Source of the DNA: Catenovulum adriaticum
GTDB lineage: Bacteria > Pseudomonadota > Gammaproteobacteria > Enterobacterales > Alteromonadaceae
Reading direction: 5' to 3'
Length of the DNA stretch: 64,000 nucleotides
NCBI RefSeq assembly: GCF_026725475.1
Contig: NZ_CP109966.1
Span: forward strand, 62,001 to 126,000
Positions 46,218 through 54,665 of this stretch are shown here, piece after piece; position 1 is the stretch's first letter; each line of letters starts with the position of its first letter. The translations under genes were made by a program, and so were the position numbers. The notes under the pieces were generated by a model. That model worked only from the letters and a program-made list of their open reading frames with translations. It was not told the DNA's origin and did no database searches.

Positions 46218-47711
46218 ATGAAAAGTATAACTCAAATCTTTGCTATAACTCTAACCAGTTTGATCGTTTTGCCACTAACTATCCATGCCAATACTTATAA
46301 AGCCGCCGAATATATTGAAAGTAAAAACTTTCAGAAGGCTCGATCCGAGTACCTAAAATCTGCAAGTGTTGGTAGTGCAATGGCGTTTTATCAATTGGGC
46401 ACTATGACGTTTCAAGGGATAGGCACTAAAAAAGATTTGACTGAAGCTATAGTATGGTTCTCATTGGCAGCGGAGCTAGAATACAAAGATTCTAGAAATG
46501 TCGCCACTACACTTATCCAATTACTACCAAACCAAGATATTGATAAGTTAGAATCGTTGATGATCCAATACGAAAACGTTTATGGCCAAACAAATGTGAG
46601 CAATAACTATTTTCCACAAATTAATCATGCAAGTTTGACTAACAAGATAACTTTTGATGGCAAAACCAGTCTAGATGAGTTTATCGAAACGACCGAACAT
46701 GATTTAGATATGGCGGTAGATGTGGGACTTGATTCAATAACCGATTCTGCTAGCGGAGAATCTTTTGACAGTGGTGAATCAGACGATATTACCAGTTTAT
46801 TGGCTTTTGTTAAACCTGCACATTTGTTGGTGGCTGATTTCGATATCGCGCCTGACGGCACAATGCGCAACGCTGTTTCAGTGCAGTCGTTAGGGTATAC
46901 ACGTCAAACGCTCGAAGAATTAAAAAGTAAGACATTGCCTATTCCCCAATACCTCGACCAGCCAGTCTACTTTAATCATAGAATCAGAACGGGTATTGCG
47001 ACTTTTGATAGGTTTGACATGTCAGAAAAAAGCGAATATCTATACGCAAAAATTTTAAGGGAAGCAAGAGAATTGAAAAAAACCTCATCACTGGATGATA
47101 AATATGAGTACGCAGTGTTATTACTCACTTACCCTTGGTTACCGCAAAAAGAAGGTGAGGCACTGACTGTTTTACTTGATACAGCGAAAGCAGGACACCC
47201 AGGCGCGCAATTTGAATACGGATTAAAACAATATAGAGAGCAAACAGACGTTGAGTCGGCTATCAAGTGGCTTTATGCGGCCGCTCAATTTGGGGTTGCC
47301 AGAGCCCAGTATCAATTAGGCAATATTTTGCAATATAGCCCTTGGGTAAATAAAGACGAGACTAAGGCTATGCGTTGGTATCAATTCGCAGCCCAGCAGG
47401 ATCATAGCGTCGCGGCACTTAAAATCGCTGAATTGAAGTTGAGTGCAGATGACAAAAACTTACATAATTTTAAAGAAGCAGTAAATATACTGGCACAAAT
47501 TGAAGAGCAGCATAAGTCCAATCCAGAGTATTATTACCTATATGCAATATCAAGAACTAAAGGCGAGCATAGGGATATTAAGGTTGCATTTAGTTATTTG
47601 AGTAAAGCAATTCGTTTGGCTGAATCATATAACTGGAATGTGTCTGATTGGCACGATCTAATGGCCCGCTGGACAACTGGCAACGTTCAAATCACCAGCG
47701 AATCGTACTAG
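46218..47711 (+). CDS. Secreted Sel1/TPR-repeat protein
   Basis: 497 residues with signal peptide (MKSITQIFAITLTSLIVLPL... HA). Sel1-like repeats occur near the N-terminus (about 30-90, 'AMAFYQLGTMTFQGIGTKKD' then 'EAIVWFSLAAEL') and in the C-terminal half (about 320-470, 'AQFEYGLKQYREQTDVESAI', 'ARAQYQLGNILQYSPWVNKD', 'MRWYQFAAQQDHSVAALKIA'). The middle (about 195-265) resembles a TonB C-terminal-like fold ('DFDIAPDGTMRNAVSV'), which is only a suggestion. Such proteins usually act as scaffolds. No direct tie to sugar use is visible beyond location. Confidence 0.65.
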   Translation: MKSITQIFAITLTSLIVLPLTIHANTYKAAEYIESKNFQKARSEYLKSASVGSAMAFYQLGTMTFQGIGTKKDLTEAIVWFSLAAELEYKDSRNVATTLIQLLPNQDIDKLESLMIQYENVYGQTNVSNNYFPQINHASLTNKITFDGKTSLDEFIETTEHDLDMAVDVGLDSITDSASGESFDSGESDDITSLLAFVKPAHLLVADFDIAPDGTMRNAVSVQSLGYTRQTLEELKSKTLPIPQYLDQPVYFNHRIRTGIATFDRFDMSEKSEYLYAKILREARELKKTSSLDDKYEYAVLLLTYPWLPQKEGEALTVLLDTAKAGHPGAQFEYGLKQYREQTDVESAIKWLYAAAQFGVARAQYQLGNILQYSPWVNKDETKAMRWYQFAAQQDHSVAALKIAELKLSADDKNLHNFKEAVNILAQIEEQHKSNPEYYYLYAISRTKGEHRDIKVAFSYLSKAIRLAESYNWNVSDWHDLMARWTTGNVQITSESY

Positions 47712-47774
47712 TCAGCTGCGCACGGCAGCCAACTTTATGCACGGCATAGTTTATTTTAAAATAATGTTGTTGTA

Positions 47775-47787
47775 TTATAGACTATAA
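47775..47787 (+). promoter_or_regulatory. Palindrome before uxaC
   Basis: TTATAGACTATAA, perfect around one central base, 13 bp before the first ATG of uxaC. It shares GACTATA with boxes before other genes in the window and could be an operator or overlap the -10. Confidence 0.4.
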
Positions 47788-47800
47788 GATTTTTCAGTAC

Positions 47801-49246
47801 ATGAAGGTACCTGTCGTGCAAAACAAACAAAAACCGTTAATTTTCGATAAGGATCGGTTGTTTAAACGAGACCCCGAAGAGCTCGCAATCAGCCGTGAAT
47901 TGTATAATGCAGTTGCTAATCTTCCAATTATCAGTCCACACGGGCACACTGATCCGCAATGGTTTGCTGAAAACGAAAATTTTAATAATGCAACTGAGTT
48001 GTTAATTAAACCTGATCATTATGTTTTTCGCATGCTTTATAGTCAGGGCATTAAATTAGAAGAGCTGGGTATTAATCGCACCGATGGGGGGGATGTCGAG
48101 CAAGATAGCCGGAAAATTTGGCACGTATTTGCAGAAAACTACTACTTATTCCATGGTACACCATCACGTATGTGGATGGACTATGTGTTTAAAGAGGTAT
48201 TCGGTTTTGAAGTAACGTTAAACAAAGATACAGCTGATTATTATTATGACAAAATCAACCAGAAATTAGCGACAGATGAATTTAAGCCAAGAGCCCTATT
48301 AGACAAGTTTAATATCGAATTATTAGCAACAACTGAACACGCCACAGATGAGCTCAAACATCACGGAAAATTAACAGGCACGGGTTTAGAAAATAGAGTG
48401 ATTACCTCGTTCAGACCCGACGATGTTATTGACCCCGACCACTGGAACTTTTCAACAAGTATTGTCACATTAGCAGAACAAACCGGTGAAGACATCCGCA
48501 ATTGGCAAGGATACTTACGTGCGTTAAAAGCACGTCGCGAATATTTCATCCAGCATGGCGCGACAGCGTCTGATCATGGTCATCCAACGGCTCGCACCGC
48601 AAACTTATCTTCAACTGAATGCCAAACATTGTTGAATAAAGTTTTAGCTGGCAGTGCAACAGCAGAAGAACGCGATTTATTTAGAGCGCAAATGCTAACT
48701 GAAATGGCAGGTATGAGCCTAGAAGACGGTTTAGTGATGCAAATCCACCCGGGTGTATTTCGTAATCATAATCAAAAATTATATCAAGATTTTGGAACAG
48801 ACAAAGGCTGTGATATTCCTGTACGTACGAGTTATGTTGATAACTTGCATCCGCTATTGTCTAAGTATGGAACTGAGAGCAATTTGCGTATCATTTTATT
48901 TACATTGGACGAATCTACTTACGCGCGTGAATTAGCGCCGTTAGCGGGTCATTATCCATGTCTAAAACTGGGACCTGCCTGGTGGTTCAATGATAGCCCT
49001 GAAGGCATGTTGCGTTTTCGACATAATGTTACTGAAACCGCTGGTTTTTACAATACCGTTGGTTTTAACGACGATACTCGAGCGTTTTTGTCGATCCCCT
49101 CAAGGCACGATGTTGCTCGTCGCATCGATTGTCGTTTTTTAGCTCAATTGGTTGCTGAGCGCCGATTATCCATTGATGATGCGCACACCTTGGCTTATGA
49201 CTTAAGTTATCGCCTTGCCAAAGAAGCTTACCAACGTAGCAAATAA
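47801..49246 (+). CDS. uxaC: Glucuronate isomerase
   Basis: 481 residues, the usual size for UxaC, cytoplasmic. Conserved parts: 'NLPIISPHGHTDPQWFAENE' near residue 45 (His metal ligands), 'TTEHATDEL', 'SFRPDDVIDPDHW', 'MQIHPGVFRNHN', 'LGPAWWFNDSPEGMLRFR' and 'DDTRAFLSIPSRHDVARRID'. It converts D-glucuronate to D-fructuronate (or galacturonate to tagaturonate), the first step after GH115 releases glucuronate. It is followed by uxuB after 65 bp. GTG 47816 with AAGG upstream is an alternative start. Confidence 0.95.
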   Translation: MKVPVVQNKQKPLIFDKDRLFKRDPEELAISRELYNAVANLPIISPHGHTDPQWFAENENFNNATELLIKPDHYVFRMLYSQGIKLEELGINRTDGGDVEQDSRKIWHVFAENYYLFHGTPSRMWMDYVFKEVFGFEVTLNKDTADYYYDKINQKLATDEFKPRALLDKFNIELLATTEHATDELKHHGKLTGTGLENRVITSFRPDDVIDPDHWNFSTSIVTLAEQTGEDIRNWQGYLRALKARREYFIQHGATASDHGHPTARTANLSSTECQTLLNKVLAGSATAEERDLFRAQMLTEMAGMSLEDGLVMQIHPGVFRNHNQKLYQDFGTDKGCDIPVRTSYVDNLHPLLSKYGTESNLRIILFTLDESTYARELAPLAGHYPCLKLGPAWWFNDSPEGMLRFRHNVTETAGFYNTVGFNDDTRAFLSIPSRHDVARRIDCRFLAQLVAERRLSIDDAHTLAYDLSYRLAKEAYQRSK

Positions 49247-49311
49247 CCAGACACATTTAAACGTTATTATGTTGTCGAGTGTATCTGTCTGGACAACTAA
49301 AGAGAGTTATC

Positions 49312-50784
49312 ATGAATTTAAACAATAAAAGTCTCAGCCATTTGGCTGAGACTGGGGCTTGTAATGCCAACATTACATTACCTCACTACAACCGAGATCA
49401 AGTTAAAATTGGCATAGTGCACTTAGGTTTAGGTGCGTTTCATCGCTCACATCAAGCATATTACACAGAACAAGCAATGAATCAATATGGTGGAGATTGG
49501 GGTATATGTGGTGTAGCGATGCGAAATGAAACGTTACGCAAAAACCTCAGTGCACAGGACGGCTTGTATACCATTGCTAAATTGGCGGATAACAACCAAT
49601 TTCAAGTGATTGGCGCACTCAAAGAGGTTTTAGTAGCGCAGCAGGAAATTGAAAAAGTGATCGATCGAATGGTTAATCCAGACACTAAAATTGTCTCTGT
49701 AACTGTCACTGAAAAGGGATATTGTTTAAACTCAGCTGGATTATTAGATATCAAAAACCCTGATATTCAACACGATCTCAACAATACAAACTCACCCAAT
49801 TCTATTATTGGCATTATCAGTCTCGCATTATTTAAGCGTTTCAGTGAGCAAACCCCTGCGTTTAATGTAATTGCATGTGATAATTTGCCTGAAAATGGTA
49901 AAAAGCTAAAAGATGCAGTGCTCGCCTTCAGTCAATATTTGCATCCTGAACTGGTCAATTGGATTAGCCAAAATGTGTGCTTCCCTAATACAATGGTTGA
50001 TAGTATTACGCCCAAAACAGAGCAAGCAACAGTTGATTTAGTCGAAGCCGAGCTGGGGATTAAAGACTTATCTCCTGTGCAGCGCGAAATGTTTACTCAA
50101 TGGGTTATTGAAGATTGTTTAAGTGGTGAACAGCCAAGATGGCAAGAGGTTGGTGTTGTATTTAGCAATGACGTAGCGGGATATGAGCACACCAAACTAA
50201 GAATACTTAACGGCTTGCACTCAACGCTAGCATACTTAGGCTGCTTAACGGGATTCGATACTGTGTACCAAGCCATTTCTGAGCCTTTGGTCAAAGATTT
50301 TTTGCTTGAGCTAGTAGACCAAGAAATTTCACCCAGTATTAATCTACCAAAAGGGTTAAATTTATATAAATATTCACGTGATATTATAGCGCGTTTTGAA
50401 AACTCAAAAATTCAACACAAGTTAGCACAAATTGCATGTGACGGTTCCATTAAAATTTCCATCCGTATTTTAGAACCCATGTTGGAAAATTTACGTGCGG
50501 GTCGACCAACCAAAAATTTAGCACTCGTTGTAGCATGTTGGATCCATTTCGTAGTAAGTGAATATAAAGCGGGTAAGAGTCTAAACGACCCTATGGCAGA
50601 AAGATTGTATGCTGCAGTCGCAAACTTCACCGATGACAATGCTGCTAATGTCGCTAAATTACTAAATGTAGAAGGGCTCGTTTGTTCGGAGTTAATTCAA
50701 CATCCTCAGTTTTTACCATCAATTATAAATGCATACAGCAAGTTGATGCGCACACAAGATAACCTGTTAGCAGCACTAAAATAA
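49312..50784 (+). CDS. uxuB: Fructuronate reductase / mannonate dehydrogenase
   Basis: 490 residues from ATG 49312 (AGAGAG upstream; an in-frame GTG at 49279 would add 11 residues). It belongs to the mannitol dehydrogenase family of long-chain polyol dehydrogenases: N-terminal Rossmann part 'KIGIVHLGLGAFHRSHQAYY' and the C-terminal part with 'KLRILNGLHSTLAYLGCL', the KxxxxNxxH catalytic pattern. It reduces D-fructuronate to D-mannonate with NADH. Together with UxaC it covers glucuronate to mannonate; UxuA, KdgK and KdgA are not in this window. Confidence 0.92.
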   Translation: MNLNNKSLSHLAETGACNANITLPHYNRDQVKIGIVHLGLGAFHRSHQAYYTEQAMNQYGGDWGICGVAMRNETLRKNLSAQDGLYTIAKLADNNQFQVIGALKEVLVAQQEIEKVIDRMVNPDTKIVSVTVTEKGYCLNSAGLLDIKNPDIQHDLNNTNSPNSIIGIISLALFKRFSEQTPAFNVIACDNLPENGKKLKDAVLAFSQYLHPELVNWISQNVCFPNTMVDSITPKTEQATVDLVEAELGIKDLSPVQREMFTQWVIEDCLSGEQPRWQEVGVVFSNDVAGYEHTKLRILNGLHSTLAYLGCLTGFDTVYQAISEPLVKDFLLELVDQEISPSINLPKGLNLYKYSRDIIARFENSKIQHKLAQIACDGSIKISIRILEPMLENLRAGRPTKNLALVVACWIHFVVSEYKAGKSLNDPMAERLYAAVANFTDDNAANVAKLLNVEGLVCSELIQHPQFLPSIINAYSKLMRTQDNLLAALK

Positions 50785-50811
50785 CATACCGATTATTACT
50801 TAGGAGAACTT

Positions 50812-52205
50812 ATGAAATAAAAATCAGACATTGGCGTCGTTGGTCTTGCCGTAATGGGCGAAAACATTGTCTTAAACATGGCCAGTAAAGGATTTACCGT
50901 TACCGCTTATAACCGCTCGTACAATAAAGTTGAAAGCTTTTTAACAGGTAGAGCTGAAGGAAACCTATCCGAGATGCGGAATCGGTAGCGAGCTTGGTTG
51001 ACTCGTTAGAAAAGCCTCGCAAAATAATGTTGATGGTTAAATCAGGCCAGCCTGTTGATGATTTTATAGAACAACTTATTCCTCATTTAGATGAAGGTGA
51101 CATCATTATTGATGGTGGTAATAGTCAATTTGAAGATTCAAATCGTCGTACCAAAGCTTTAGCCTAAAAAGGTTTACTGTATATCGGTTCTGGTGTTTCT
51201 GGCGGAGAAGAAGGCGCATTATTAGGTCCGTCGATTATGCCAGGTGGTGCTAAAGAAGCGTGGCCACACGTAAAACCTATATTTCAAGCAATTGCAGCTA
51301 AAGTTACTCATTCAAATGGTGAATTAAGCGTACCATGCTGCGACTGGGTCGGGAGTGACGGTTCTGGCCATTTTGTGAAAATGGTTCACAATGGTATTGA
51401 ATACGGTGACATGCAGTTGATATGCGAAGCTTACACATTAATGCGTGATTTATTAGGGATGTCAGTTGATGAAATGCAAGCGGTATTTTCTGACTGGAAC
51501 AAAACTGAATTAAGCAGCTATTTAATTGAAATCACTGCTGATATTCTCGGTTACAAAGAAAATGGCGAGCCTCTAGTTGATAACATCTGAGATACTGCTG
51601 GGCAAAAAGGCACTGGCAAGTGGACAGGTGTTACGGCGCTACATTTAGGTGTACCATTAACACTTATCGGAGAAGCGGTATTCGCGCGCTGTTTATCGGC
51701 CATTAAGACTGAGCGCACTGAAGCATCTAAAAGATTACAAGGGGCGAAAGTCTCTTTTGACGGTGACAGAACCGAATTTATTGAAGGTTTAAAACAAGCT
51801 TTATTGGCATCCAAAATTGTCTCTTACGCACAAGGTTTTGCTCTAATGCGTGAAGCGGCCAAAGAATATAATTGGGAGCTTGACTATGGTGCAATTGCAC
51901 TTATGTGGCGCGGCGGCTGTATTATTCGTTCTCTATTCTTAGAAAATATTAAAGCAGCTTATGACAAAGACAGTGAATTAAGCAACTTATTATTGGATGA
52001 ATATTTCTCAAATGTCATGCACTCAACACAAGATGTCTGGCGCCAAGTAGTAGCGGCTCGCAACGCTACAAGGCATATCCGTCCCTTGTTTATCCTCAGC
52101 GTTAAGCTATTTTGACGGCTATCGCAGCGAAAACTTACCCGCTAACTTGTTGCAAGCTCAACGAGATTATTTTGGAGCACATACCTACGAACGCAAAGAT
52201 ATAGC
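50812..52205 (+). pseudogene. gnd: 6-phosphogluconate dehydrogenase, decayed and IS-interrupted (5' part)
   Basis: A good ribosome binding site (TAGGAG) and ATG at 50812, but codon 3 is TAA. Reading on, the protein is plainly Gnd ('SDIGVVGLAVMGENIVLNMA', 'IIDGGNSQFED', 'YIGSGVSGGEEGALLGPSIM', 'GSDGSGHFVKMVHNGIEYGD', 'SYFDGYRSENLPANLLQAQR', 'DYFGAHTYERKD'). Lesions: TAA at 50818, a frameshift near 50961, TAA at 51165 (Gln/Glu codon lost), TGA at 51588, another frameshift near 52065, and an IS1634-family insertion after 52205. The C-terminus resumes at 53964. It is the third gene after uxaC and uxuB, so it was probably once in their operon. Confidence 0.93.
52198..52205. repeat. Target site duplication of the gnd insertion, left copy
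   Basis: GATATAGC, repeated at 53956-53963 directly beyond the other end of the IS. Joining gnd at one copy restores the frame 'KDIARGKFFHTNW'. Confidence 0.85.
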
Positions 52206-53955
52206 CGACATTGATCAGACCCCAAGCTCAAAATTATTAATTTTATAGTAGCGTTCAGCACATCCTGCGAGCTGCTGGATTACACTATTCCTCACGTCAT
52301 TTATCCCATCCACATGCACCAACTCATAGTCATAGTGGGTATCAAGCTGCACTAGGTTTACACCTTCAAAACACTGGAATACCCAACGTAAAGTTGGATT
52401 GCTAATTGGTTTATTTATCTGATTTGGAATGGTTATTTGCGCTTTAGCCATATTCGCACGTAACCGTCTTTGACCTATGCTATAAACCAATAACGACAGC
52501 GTCATAATCATCAACAAGGCATCGATTCTGCTTGGCTTTTTTATAAAAAGTGACGAGACAAAAAATAGTGGGTCTTTTAAAAATCTAAACCCTCGCTCAA
52601 CATGAGATTGCGCTTTGTAGCGCTCAAAAACGCATTCATCGCTTAACTCAGTTTCACAGGCATTTGTTGCCAATACAAAACAAGATTTTTGTTCGACGTA
52701 ATTCTGTTGCGCGGCTTTATCTTCGGTCACTTGGCCGATAAGTTGCCATTGCACTGATTGAACCACCGCATCTTTTTTGGGTCGGCCTTTTCCTTCATAT
52801 TGATTATGTGCGTTGCACTCAGCAATGCTTAAACTATGGTATTTTTGCTTTTTATCTAATACTGCTAAGGCGCTTTGTGCATCCGTTTCACAAGCAAATC
52901 TTTGCGCTTGCAAATGAAATAGGGCTTTATCCAATGCTTTGCGCTCTTTAGCCACTAAACCTTCGATGCTTTTCTGTGCACGTGCTTTTGCTGCGTTAGA
53001 GTAAACAACCAGCCAACGCTGCTCAATATCCATATGCTCAACTCTAAGCGGTCTGTATTGATAGTTGTCGTTGATACGTGTCCAATCATTGGCCGTTAAC
53101 GCTTCTGAAATGGACTGATTTTCTAATTTTATCGTGGATGGAATGAGAGTGATAAATCGAATTTGTTGGAGAAATTCGGCATTTTCTTTGTGGTAAAATT
53201 TGCTGTCTGCTATACAAAATTTGGGGGCATCGCTTGCTTTGAATGTATCTACCAATGCGCTGGCACGCTCTCTAAATATAGTGCTGTCAGATGCATTGCC
53301 ATCCCAATTTTTACTGAGCATAGGGACGCCGCCGTCTTGCGTAACAATCATCTCTTGCACGATTTGTTTTAAATCAGGTCTATGGTCTTTGCTGTATCCA
53401 TGTTTGATTTGAATTGGAATTTCATCTTCTTGTTCATCATCTATATTGTATTGGCCTGTAAGTGAATAACTTGTTGTATCTAAAGATTGAAATTGGGTGT
53501 CGACTTGCTCTATTTGGCAAGCTTGATAGGCAATACGAGCAAAAAGATTGTCACAACCAAAGTCGCTGCATTGGTCGAGTGTGCGTCCTAATTTGTGACG
53601 GTTAAAGTGACTTGCCTCGACTCCTTGTCTAAAAAGATGCTCCATTGGCAAATTTTCAAAAAATTGTGGTGTGAGGCTCAAAGGTCGGTTAGAAAAGCCC
53701 AACCCGTTCATAATCATGCCTTTAACCGCTTCACCTGGTGTTATCTCTTGCTTTTCATCTTGAGGTAAATATTGGTCTATTAATTCAACTAGTTTCAAGT
53801 CGTCAATTACGCCTGCTACAATTCCATGATGATCTAACCGTTTGATTTTTAATTTCATATTCACCTCAATAAATTGAAGTGCTATTTTATGTTTTTTAAG
53901 AGGATCTGACGATCCCTAAAAATAAAATTATTGAATGATCGTCTGATCAATATCG
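52206..53955 (-). mobile_element. Intact IS1634-family insertion sequence
   Basis: 1750 bp between 8-bp direct repeats GATATAGC. Ends CGACATTGATCAGAC (left) and CGATATTGATCAGAC (right, opposite strand) match at 14 of 15. One full-length transposase fills it. It is inserted near the 3' end of gnd. With an undamaged transposase and near-perfect ends it looks recent, more recent than the nested copy at 10280-11222. Confidence 0.88.
52215..53864 (-). CDS. IS1634-family transposase
   Basis: 549 residues, intact. N-terminal DUF4277-type region ('LDHHGIVAGVIDDLKLVELI', 'AVKGMIMNGLGFSNRPLSLT'), then the DDE core: 'SLDTTSYSLTGQY' (first Asp), 'PKFCIADSKFYHKENAEFL' (second Asp) and 'SHVERGFRFLKDPLFF' (Glu), closing with 'PTLRWVFQCFEGV'. 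The stop codon lies inside the terminal inverted repeat. A second, broken member of the same family is at 10299-11147 but is not the same element. Confidence 0.92.
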   Translation of the reverse strand: MNMKLKIKRLDHHGIVAGVIDDLKLVELIDQYLPQDEKQEITPGEAVKGMIMNGLGFSNRPLSLTPQFFENLPMEHLFRQGVEASHFNRHKLGRTLDQCSDFGCDNLFARIAYQACQIEQVDTQFQSLDTTSYSLTGQYNIDDEQEDEIPIQIKHGYSKDHRPDLKQIVQEMIVTQDGGVPMLSKNWDGNASDSTIFRERASALVDTFKASDAPKFCIADSKFYHKENAEFLQQIRFITLIPSTIKLENQSISEALTANDWTRINDNYQYRPLRVEHMDIEQRWLVVYSNAAKARAQKSIEGLVAKERKALDKALFHLQAQRFACETDAQSALAVLDKKQKYHSLSIAECNAHNQYEGKGRPKKDAVVQSVQWQLIGQVTEDKAAQQNYVEQKSCFVLATNACETELSDECVFERYKAQSHVERGFRFLKDPLFFVSSLFIKKPSRIDALLMIMTLSLLVYSIGQRRLRANMAKAQITIPNQINKPISNPTLRWVFQCFEGVNLVQLDTHYDYELVHVDGINDVRNSVIQQLAGCAERYYKINNFELGV

Positions 53956-53963
53956 GATATAGC
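53956..53963. repeat. Target site duplication of the gnd insertion, right copy
   Basis: GATATAGC, identical to 52198-52205. Confidence 0.85.
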
Positions 53964-54036
53964 TAGAGGTAAGTTCTTCCATACAAATTGGACGGGCCGA
54001 GGTGGTGATACTGCTTCAACTACCTACAACGTATAG
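53964..54036 (+). pseudogene. gnd: gnd 3' end beyond the IS
   Basis: Reads on from the duplicated target as 'ARGKFFHTNWTGRGGDTAST' and TTYNV, stop TAG 54034-54036. This matches the 'NWTG.GG...S.TY' end of long-form 6-phosphogluconate dehydrogenases and shows that gnd was complete at its 3' end before the insertion. Confidence 0.85.
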
Positions 54037-54054
54037 CTTTTTAAGGCGCCTAAC

Positions 54055-54077
54055 TCGGGAAAATAAGCTCCCGATTT
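54055..54077 (+). terminator. Probable gnd terminator
   Basis: TCGGGA (54055-54060) pairs with TCCCGA (54069-54074), followed by TTT, 18 bp after the gnd stop. Confidence 0.5.
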
Positions 54078-54289
54078 CATAAGTGAAGCTATTGCTGCTC
54101 TGATTTTGCAGTTGACAGGCTAACCACAGTGATATATCTAAATTAATTTTGCAAATTGTCTGTTAGTTTTATAATGGCTTCCAGGCAATTATTGCATAAT
54201 TACTCTATGTCAATAACACACATTGGTTGTTGTACTATGTATTGCAGGGCAAACTCAAACTTGAGTGATTTTCAAACAAACAATAGTTT

Positions 54290-54452
54290 TCCCCAAGCAT
54301 TAGCAGACCATGCGGCTCTGCTTAAGCTTTCCTTTAATACTATTTTTTATTGAGCGCAATTCCTCGCAAAAAATATAAATGTCGCCATGTTTTCTGGTGC
54401 GTCACCAAGTCTAATACATGAATCATCCACTTCGAATATGACATCCGCCACT
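54290..54452 (-). pseudogene. ISAs1-family transposase C-terminal remnant
   Basis: On the minus strand this stretch reads 'VADVIFEVDDSCIRLGDAPE' followed by NMAT, close to the 'LHW.LDV.F.ED..RIR.G.APENMA' end of ISAs1-family transposases; after a frame change 'SIKGKLKQSRM' follows, like the family's basic tail. Stops and shifts make it non-functional. The rest of 54078-54600 holds no gene I can support. Confidence 0.55.
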
Positions 54453-54608
54453 CAATGAGACGAATTATCAATCGCGTTGGTGAGTTTTTCAAACAGTGTA
54501 TTGGGGTCTCAAATTGCTTAATGTCTTCCGGTCTTTAACACCTGACAACATAGCTGATGCGGTAAAAAAAGACATATACCCCTTAAATAATCGGTTAACT
54601 TAAACAAA

Positions 54609-54640
54609 AAATCCAGTGACCAACTTCGATCACTGGATTT
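54609..54640 (-). terminator. Terminator of the multi-CBM lipoprotein gene
   Basis: AAATCCAGTGA (54609-54619) and TCACTGGATTT (54630-54640) pair perfectly; on the minus strand the stem is followed by TTTTTTG. Confidence 0.8.
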
Positions 54641-54665
54641 GACATTCATGAAGAATAAAATAGAC

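Noticed and set aside
47801..50784. Galacturonate rather than glucuronate pathway
   Set aside because: UxaC serves both, but the second enzyme and the GH115 context favour glucuronate; UxaA/UxaB-type altronate genes are not seen.
54156..54353. 65-codon plus-strand frame downstream of gnd
   Set aside because: No recognisable domain or ribosome binding site, and its 3' part overlaps the ISAs1 remnant on the other strand.
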